Assembly (NCBI GenBank): GCA_030998015.1
Contig: JARWMV010000003.1
Coordinates: forward strand, 124,001 to 188,000
DNA from: Ceratorhiza oryzae-sativae
Lineage: Eukaryota > Basidiomycota > Agaricomycetes > Cantharellales > Ceratobasidiaceae
DNA: 64,000 bases
Reading direction: 5' to 3'
The notes under the pieces: generated by a model
What the model saw: the letters and a program-made list of their open reading frames with translations, nothing else
The model's database searches: none
Told to the model about the DNA's origin: nothing
In this document: positions 58,001 through 64,000 of the stretch, one piece after another
How the letters are laid out: every line of letters begins with the position of its first letter
How positions within the stretch are numbered: position 1 is the first letter of the stretch
Position numbers and translations under genes: made by a program

Positions 58001-58108
58001 GTTGGCATACCCATGATATTCATGGCTTATCTTCTCCTGGAAGGCCTTCCCTCGTTTCCCTTCCCTCCAAAACTCTTGCCTTGGAAGCCCGAGTTTTTGC
58101 CAGTTTGA
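55040..58108 (+). CDS. Paralog A: disordered N-terminus plus unassigned C-terminal domain
   Basis: Exons 55040-55363, 55417-55503 and many later ones are joined by short introns. The first half is low-complexity: serine/proline tracts (RPASPSKIPSRPPSRSA, VPVTPKKPVRRL), acidic linkers, and ETPSRAPTPETPARLETPGT. The C-terminal 190 residues are compact: PLPNPAELMNKFPGPIDKKL, LNKPDTPVGEINAIWNTWLN, YDLHDRLTPDIVLYPFP, KWQIVYYGNPGV, ILPPSAERWKVAVDMVQYIC and a hydrophobic strand-rich end (AIITIGSWVRFYAFQGGKI, SIISVNIGNQEHGLVFKVG). TGA at 58106-58108. It shares this domain with the gene at 58766. I do not recognise it. The disordered half suggests a nuclear or scaffold role, but this is inference. Confidence 0.7.
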
Positions 58109-58765
58109 GCCTTCTTTGGTTCGCTTGTTGCTTTTTTGTTGTTTGGTTCCGTGCCGTAATGTTAGCTCTCCTTCTCGATTGATGTTTTAAACCCAATCAA
58201 CAGGCCAGTCACGATACTTGATGATTCCGAGACTAAGCCAACAAGATGGGGTCTGGGGTCAACATAATGTTTCGAATGTATTGCTGCGCAAATAAAGACA
58301 TCCTCCTGACATGAGATTATCTACCTGGGCGCCTAAAGCCCGCTTTAGCGGTTCCCGTTCGGCTCATTCCCCTCCGACGTCAGGTACTGATCAAGGAGCT
58401 GAGAGGCCGATCCGGGATTTGGTCTCCGAAATGGAACGGAGACTATAGCCACGGTTTAGATGACGCGGTTGGACAGAACCGTAGACCGGATCATGCGCGC
58501 CGGCTGCTTTTCGACAGGCCAGAACAAATTGAAGCCCAACACACTGGAGTTTAAAAGAGTAGCCTAGATTCATTCCGCAAAACAGGCTGGCTACTCCACT
58601 GGGTAGGTGTGCACTCCGTGTTGAAATGATGATCCTTAGCATGATGACTAGACAAAAGTTTACAGGCTGCCACTGACAAGATACCCACCACCGCATTGGT
58701 ATGTTTCTTACTAGTTAAAGTGACCACACTAGTTGATCGCCAGTCACTCAGAATCACGCTCAACG
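58109..58765. other. Spacer between the two paralogs
   Basis: 3' end of paralog A and promoter of paralog B. Minus frames at 58.4-58.8 kb have no support. Confidence 0.4.
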
Positions 58766-59938
58766 ATGTCACAAGAAACGGTAACTATATGTATTCCTTC
58801 AAGCATCCAGTTTTGATTTCCTATTTGCACACCCCACGACAGAATGCCGACACCACCCCAGTTCCAAAGTCAATCGACAGTAATCCAACGCTTGAAAGTC
58901 TGTCCAAAGAGACTGGTAGGTATCATTCGGCATAGAGCCCGCGTAAGAGCTGATTCGGGTGCAGAGACAAAGCCTGATGCGGTTGGAACTTTGGAGGTTT
59001 CGAGGCAGGGTTTGGCAGATGGTGGAACAAAACCCTGTACGTATATATGCGCGTCCTTCTCTAACAGGGCAGATTCGCTTACCTGATATCTATGCTCATG
59101 CTGCCTCACTCCGTAAATCCAAAAGCTCCTACCGAAGCCAGCGATGCTACAAACTCATTGGTGAACGGCTCCGCAGAGAACGGTTCCACAGAAACTGGTG
59201 AGCGGTCGTTGGTGGTACCTCAAACCACATTCAAAGATTAAAATACGTCCCTTAAATACAACTGTAGGTGAACCCGGGGAGATTAGGACCGAGCCCACCG
59301 GATCTGCGGGTATTTCCGCTCCCCCATTGCCCAGTTTAGGTTCAGTCCTATCGAAACTACCAAAGGTCGATATGGCAATTGCAAATTATCTTAATCAGCC
59401 AGATACCTATGCAGGCGAAGTCAACGCCGCCTGGATCACATGGATCACCACTTTCGCCACCGCATTCTCCTCCGCTTTAATGTTTGAGCCAGCTATCTGC
59501 TTGTATGATCTCAACGACAAGCTGGTTCCCGATCTGGTTGCTTATCCGCCCTCGCCAAGCCAACCTAGCGCGAGGAAGTGGAAATTTGTCTACGGCGGTC
59601 AACCCGGAGCAATAGGCACCAGTACGATTCTCCCACCGTCCAAGGAGAACTGGGAAGCTGCAGTCGAGCGGATGTCATATATCTGCAGCATTCAGAACCA
59701 ACAGCCAGAGTATGCGTTTCTTGCAATCGGGTGCTGGCTTCGGATCTACAAATTGGTAGCTGGTAAATTTACTGTCCCGGGGTGTTTTATCCAAGGCGCC
59801 TTTTCCCCAGTATCCACGGCTGAGCCTGACCAACAAGATGATCCTAAGATATTGACGTACGTTTCGGTCAGTGTGGGAAAACCGCAGCATGCCACTATTT
59901 TCTCTATTGGACTGCTTCAGATTTTTGCCGGGATCTAG
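58766..59938 (+). CDS. Paralog B: short N-terminus plus the same unassigned domain
   Basis: ATG 58766 (MSQET) splices to NADTTPVPKSIDSNPTLESL and on through NSLVNGSAENGSTET to GEPGEIRTEPTGSAG. The C-terminal domain parallels paralog A: SVLSKLPKVDMAIANYLNQP, DTYAGEVNAAWITWI, YDLNDKLVPDLVAYPP, KWKFVYGGQPGAI, ILPPSKENWEAAVERMSYIC, FLAIGCWLRIYKLVAGKFTV and TYVSVSVGKPQHATIFSIG. It ends at TAG 59936-59938, without the tail that follows the domain in A. The middle exons (58.9-59.1 kb) are not fully fixed. It is a tandem duplicate of A. Confidence 0.7.
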
Positions 59939-61771
59939 TTGAGTCTTTCTTCCAGAGTGTACTTTAGCCCAGTTGCACGATTTTACACGAGACCGTTTTA
60001 AAATATATCCTTTAAGAATATTTGGCTATTTTAAGTAATCAGGCAAGGGGTTCAGTAGTGGGAGGGCAGTGATCCGGAGCCAGTTCAGGCGATTGCATGC
60101 GAGATACGGTTAATCGTGAAACCTGACTAATGGGAGCTATAAAAAAGAATATAACGTGACTGCTCGTACGCCCGCGCAAGCAAAGAAATGTGAATACATG
60201 CGACGCAAAGCATACCCTACTGGCTCTCAAACGCATGAGAACGGCGGAGTACTTCTGACAAATTCGGAGGTGATCGAACCGATTTCACGACATGTCCAAA
60301 GTGGACCATATTAAATGGTTCGAGAATTTCTCCAATATCTACATAGGTCCCTCTAAGCTGCAAAATAACGCTACGGGGCTCGAACTTTCGTACCGCTGCC
60401 AGAATGCTCGAGGAAATCTCTTGAGCCAACCTTACCACTCTGCTCGCTGGCTCGACGCTGGTCATAACTATGCCCAAGCTCAGCGTAATGCTGGAGTATA
60501 ATACGCAACGTTATCCAGAGCTGAATGTAAGTACCGCCCCACAATTGAGCTCTCGATTGGGGGGCATCCTCGCATAATTAATCCAAGGGCTGCCCGGTAT
60601 TTGCCCACCCTCTGACACATAACGGCCACCTATCTGATGTGCTTCTACAGATCTTAACTTGAAAGACGCGAGGGAGCTCGAAAAGCTAAGCTGGGCTGCT
60701 TGGTCTTTGCCCAACCACACATGTAATGGAAATTTCATTACCTTGACAACGCCTTATGGTACAATGAGACTAAATTCGGTCGCTTGGGATCCAACGGATT
60801 CAAATGCGCTAGGATATAGGTCAGAAAACAATTTGATAATCAAATGGTAGCGCATACAAGCAACTTTAGTGGGGGTGGTCGGGGGTTCTATGGAGTACAA
60901 CAGGACTGGCTATCAGTGTGGGCCAGAATGCAGATTCAGCAAGCAGTCATGCATATATTGGCTTACAAAAGTTGTGCACACTTGTGTTGGAACTCTAGAC
61001 GAACCGAAGCAGCAGAAAGCTTGAATATCATGTATTATACTATGTAATTCATACATTTGGACCCCCAGAGCAGCTATAGGTCACGTTTGCATGGCGAGAG
61101 GGCACACAGCAAATGGGTGGCCCTGTATCATGTTCAGTCTGTAAAAGAATCCAAGGTTGCTAAACTCTCGAACAACGACGCCTGGGAGCAACTCAAAGCT
61201 ATTTTATCTCCTGCTGTTGCTCGTTTTACGACGCCGTAGCAGGCTGGAACGGACGATGTGATGCGAAATAGCATTATTTTTATCCCGGATGCGCTCTTAT
61301 TTGGCTGCTTTGTGACTTCGATTAAATGCGGCAACATCGCTATGATCGAATTGATACTTAAGGTCTGGGAATTCTCTTTTCGCGGTGCAGAATGAAGCCA
61401 TTATGCAAACGAGCTACTACGATTGCGCCATAATTTCGTACACGCATGGCCAAAGTCTCCGCGGTAAGCAATTTTGAGCACTCGATCCACCAATAAAATC
61501 ACTCATAAACGTTTTTTCAAGCCAGCGATCTTATTCTCTCTAACATGCTTGTTAATATGAGGGGTAATCAGAACGGATGGAAGGAAACTGATCTGCTACA
61601 AGAGCATATGAACTACTGGATCAAGATGAGTGAATTCATCCACACCTTTCCAATTCTGGAGTTTTTCCCTAGGTGATCTATAAATCCCGCGGCCCCAATG
61701 CGACTTGGAAATGACTGGGAGCGATCTCTCCGTGTATTTCGACTTTACATGAACTTGCTAACCAATTCAAC
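59939..61771. other. Low-coding stretch
   Basis: Isolated open frames (60292-60501, 60659-60850, 61057-61239) have protein-like words (LEKLSWAAWSLPNHTCNGNF, DAWEQLKAILSPAVARF) but no joining model and no known family. They may be remnants of a decayed gene. Confidence 0.35.
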
Positions 61772-62151
61772 ATGTCGCTTGCGCCGGACCATTCTAATCA
61801 CCACACGACGCCAAACCTCCAAGCCGATCTCGACGCTCTGACGAAATCGCTTGTGGAGGGGCAAATACATACATGCAACCCCACCCAGCGGTTCGAACAA
61901 ACTCTTCAAGCCAAAGATACATTGGGCTCGGGGCTCCAAAGCCTTGAAGGCGAGTATAGACGACGTTTTATATTAATTATGCTATGCTAACATCACATAC
62001 ACTAAGCCCATAACTCTCCGACTGACAGTTTTAACAGAGACAGGTTTGGGGCCCGAAGTTCAATTCACCATGCGGCCCCGCCGCCTAATGGCGAAGGCAA
62101 CGGCACAAAGGGCGAAGAGAGTCAACCCGAGGGGCTAGGTAAGCATTTTCT
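61772..62151 (+). CDS. Possible small hypothetical protein
   Basis: ATG 61772 (MSLAPDHSNHHTTPNLQADL) with a splice to RFGARSSIHHAAPPPNGEGN and EESQPEGL near 62151. Composition resembles the disordered N-terminal parts of paralogs A and B, but the shared domain is absent. The end of the gene is unclear. Low confidence. Confidence 0.3.
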
Positions 62152-62862
62152 TCTTTTAAATTTTTGTTCACAAAGGCTCGAGACGACAAAAAAAATGAAT
62201 CAAGCATCACAGAGCCTCCTTCGATGTAGTGGTTGACGCCGGCGACGGAGGACGCGGATCCATTTGATTTCGATTGATTACACTTTTTATTGACTTGGAT
62301 TACAATCTGTACTAATCAAAAGTCTAATCTCGCTCCCAAGGTGAGCCACCCTCGAAATTTCGCTAAGTCCCGCCTGTGCTCCAGGTAGCGTTGCCGCGAG
62401 ACCGAGACGTGTAAGGAGACGGGTTAGCCGGTCCCCAGAATCAGTGAAATTCTGTATCGTCAGGGCGTGCGGGACGGATGACACATCATCAGATGGCACA
62501 ACAGGCATAAGGGAGGCAACAGCCAGTACTCACGTGATGGTGGCTGTTATGTAGTGATCGTCATCTTGCTCGGACGAAGGACAAAACCACCCCAACTGTA
62601 CCTGGTAAGTGCGACAATTTACTGTGCCATTTATCAAAGACTGACCGTAAAGGTTCAGCTGCGACGCTGAGATGCTGTTCTGCGTGGTTACTTGCCCGAC
62701 AGCGCAGGAGAAAAAATGTACATACCTAACAACAATTTCATGAACAAGTTTTCACTTATCGGCCGAGACGAGGGCAAGTAAGGCTATAAAACGACGACCA
62801 GAAGTATACGGTACGCTGTCAAACCTCATTTTAACCCCCCCTCCTTGCAACATCTCGTCTTT
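62152..62862. other. Upstream of the transposase gene
   Basis: Minus frame 62287-62508 has no support. I see no clear terminal inverted repeat of a hAT element here. Confidence 0.35.
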
Positions 62863-64000
62863 ATGTCCTCTACTTGTAATTGGTGTCAGGCTGGTCTTGC
62901 TTGCAAAGACCATCCCAACGCGCCAAGGCCGCCTCCGCCTCCGCACTGGCCACCTACTTCGACTGAGCCCACTGCTCCGAGCAAGCTACCAAAAGTATGT
63001 TTGACACTTCTTTCGCCGATTTTGTTAACTGACGCACGGTTTTGCAGCCGGTCCATATCTTTTTACCATCCCACCCCGTGACACTGGCGAAGCCGTTCAA
63101 CGAGCACTCGGAGAGTGAGTGGGCTCGTATAGTGGCTACAGTAAGTGAATTTTAATCTTTATCTGACAACTCTGACCAGTCGTATAGCATTTATCATCGG
63201 TAGCTTCTGGTAGCGGTACTAAGCGCAAGTCCAGCGATACCCCCGCTTCCGATCCTCCCCCAACATCGAAACAGGCTCGCACTACCGCCGATGAGCAACC
63301 CCCGGCACCTAAAACACCTTCACCAGCCGCTCCGCTTCTGGTATCTGCTGCCTGGGATTTGTGGAGGTGCTTGCAAGGGTGTAGCTCTCGAGAGCCGCCC
63401 AAGCAAGCCGATTTACGGAAGATACAGGATGAGGACGTAGTCTACCAGCACTCCCAGCTTGCGAAATATTTCCGGCGCCCTATGGGTGAATATCTTCGAT
63501 GTATACATTGCTTGTGAGTATTATTCTACTCGGAGGGTGGTGTATGTTCGCTTATTTCGATGTTCTCAGGGGTGACAGCGGGAGGTGGACTACTTGGACG
63601 AATCGGCAGGGTGGGATCACACGTCGAATTCGCGAACACATGGAGAAATATCATAGTGAGGTGTTTCTACCTAGGGTTACGCCTGTGTATGCACCTACGC
63701 CTGGTAGTGCAGACTATAGTGGACTTGAATACTCACCCGAGTCATTTGCCAAATGCCTGGCACAGTGGATCGCGGTCGATGATCAAGTAAGTAATTTACA
63801 AGCTACCTTCCCAGTTTTGTTATATATTTTCTAATTCCTTATTCTGATAGGCTATGAATGTTGTCGAGTCTCCGGAGTTTCGTAAACTCCTTGTGTTGGC
63901 AAGTCGTGCACCCAACCTTCAAGATGACGACATCCCGCATCGAACAAAGGCAACTAAAAGTATTGGCGAGCTCTATATTGAAGAGAAGGAGTGCATCAAG
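62863..64000 (+). CDS. hAT-family transposase with BED zinc finger, truncated by window end
   Basis: ATG 62863 (MSSTCNWCQAGLACKDHPNA) and splices at 62994 and later give a proline-rich leader, VHIFLPSHPVTLAKPFNEHS, a basic serine linker, then a BED-type finger: CIHC ... TRRIREHMEKYH, with C-X2-C and H-X4-H. Next comes FAKCLAQWIAVDDQAMNVVE and SPEFRKLLVLASRAPN, IPHRTKATKSIGELYIEE. The words around WIAVDDQ..NVVESPEFRKLL and IPHRT are typical of hAT transposases before the RNase H-like catalytic core, which lies beyond the window. Introns splice cleanly with no stop seen so far, so it may be a recent or domesticated copy. Confidence 0.8.

Overview
The window looks like genomic DNA of a filamentous agaricomycete (basidiomycete), plausibly of the Rhizoctonia/Ceratobasidium type. 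Genes are dense in introns of about 45-65 bp, mostly GT-AG with several GC-AG. The gene set fits such a fungus: one-gene urease, GH71 alpha-1,3-glucanase, tandem DyP peroxidases, a caspase-domain protein, a Ty3/gypsy chromovirus and a hAT-type transposase. No organism name can be proven from the sequence alone.

Layout. (1) 1-6098: Ty3/gypsy chromodomain retrotransposon (5' LTR cut by the window edge, broken gag-pol, complete 3' LTR). (2) 6099 to about 10465: old transposon debris with almost no CpG, including a solo LTR with a perfect 5-bp target duplication and two more LTR-like pieces. (3) 10.5-25 kb: GH71 glucanase (+), small secreted protein (-), urease (+), M1 aminopeptidase (-), caspase-domain protein (-). 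(4) 25-31 kb: gene-poor, with a proline-rich low-complexity protein and a BTB protein whose 3' flanks share a repeat. (5) 31-38 kb: NmrA-like reductase (+), ABHD11-like mitochondrial hydrolase (-), gankyrin/Nas6 (+), DUF4604-type nuclear protein (+) and an unassigned minus gene. (6) 38.9-44.3 kb: two tandem DyP-type peroxidases. (7) 44.9-47.6 kb: mitochondrial DEAD-box helicase and mitochondrial ribosomal protein uL30m, both minus. (8) 48-54 kb: a broken hypothetical gene and TFIIH subunit Tfb2. (9) 55-60 kb: two tandem paralogs with disordered N-terminal halves and a shared C-terminal domain I do not recognise. (10) 62.9-64 kb: N-terminal part of a BED/hAT transposase, cut by the window end.

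There is no operon-like pathway. Housekeeping genes (urease, aminopeptidase, gankyrin, Tfb2, uL30m) alternate with accessory genes and transposons. The strongest second-look items are: LTR divergence made only of CpG transitions, a self-priming primer-binding site, the CpG desert, a cluster of one-base frameshifts in otherwise well-conserved genes, repeated use of GC-AG introns, and the paralog pair with an unassigned domain.
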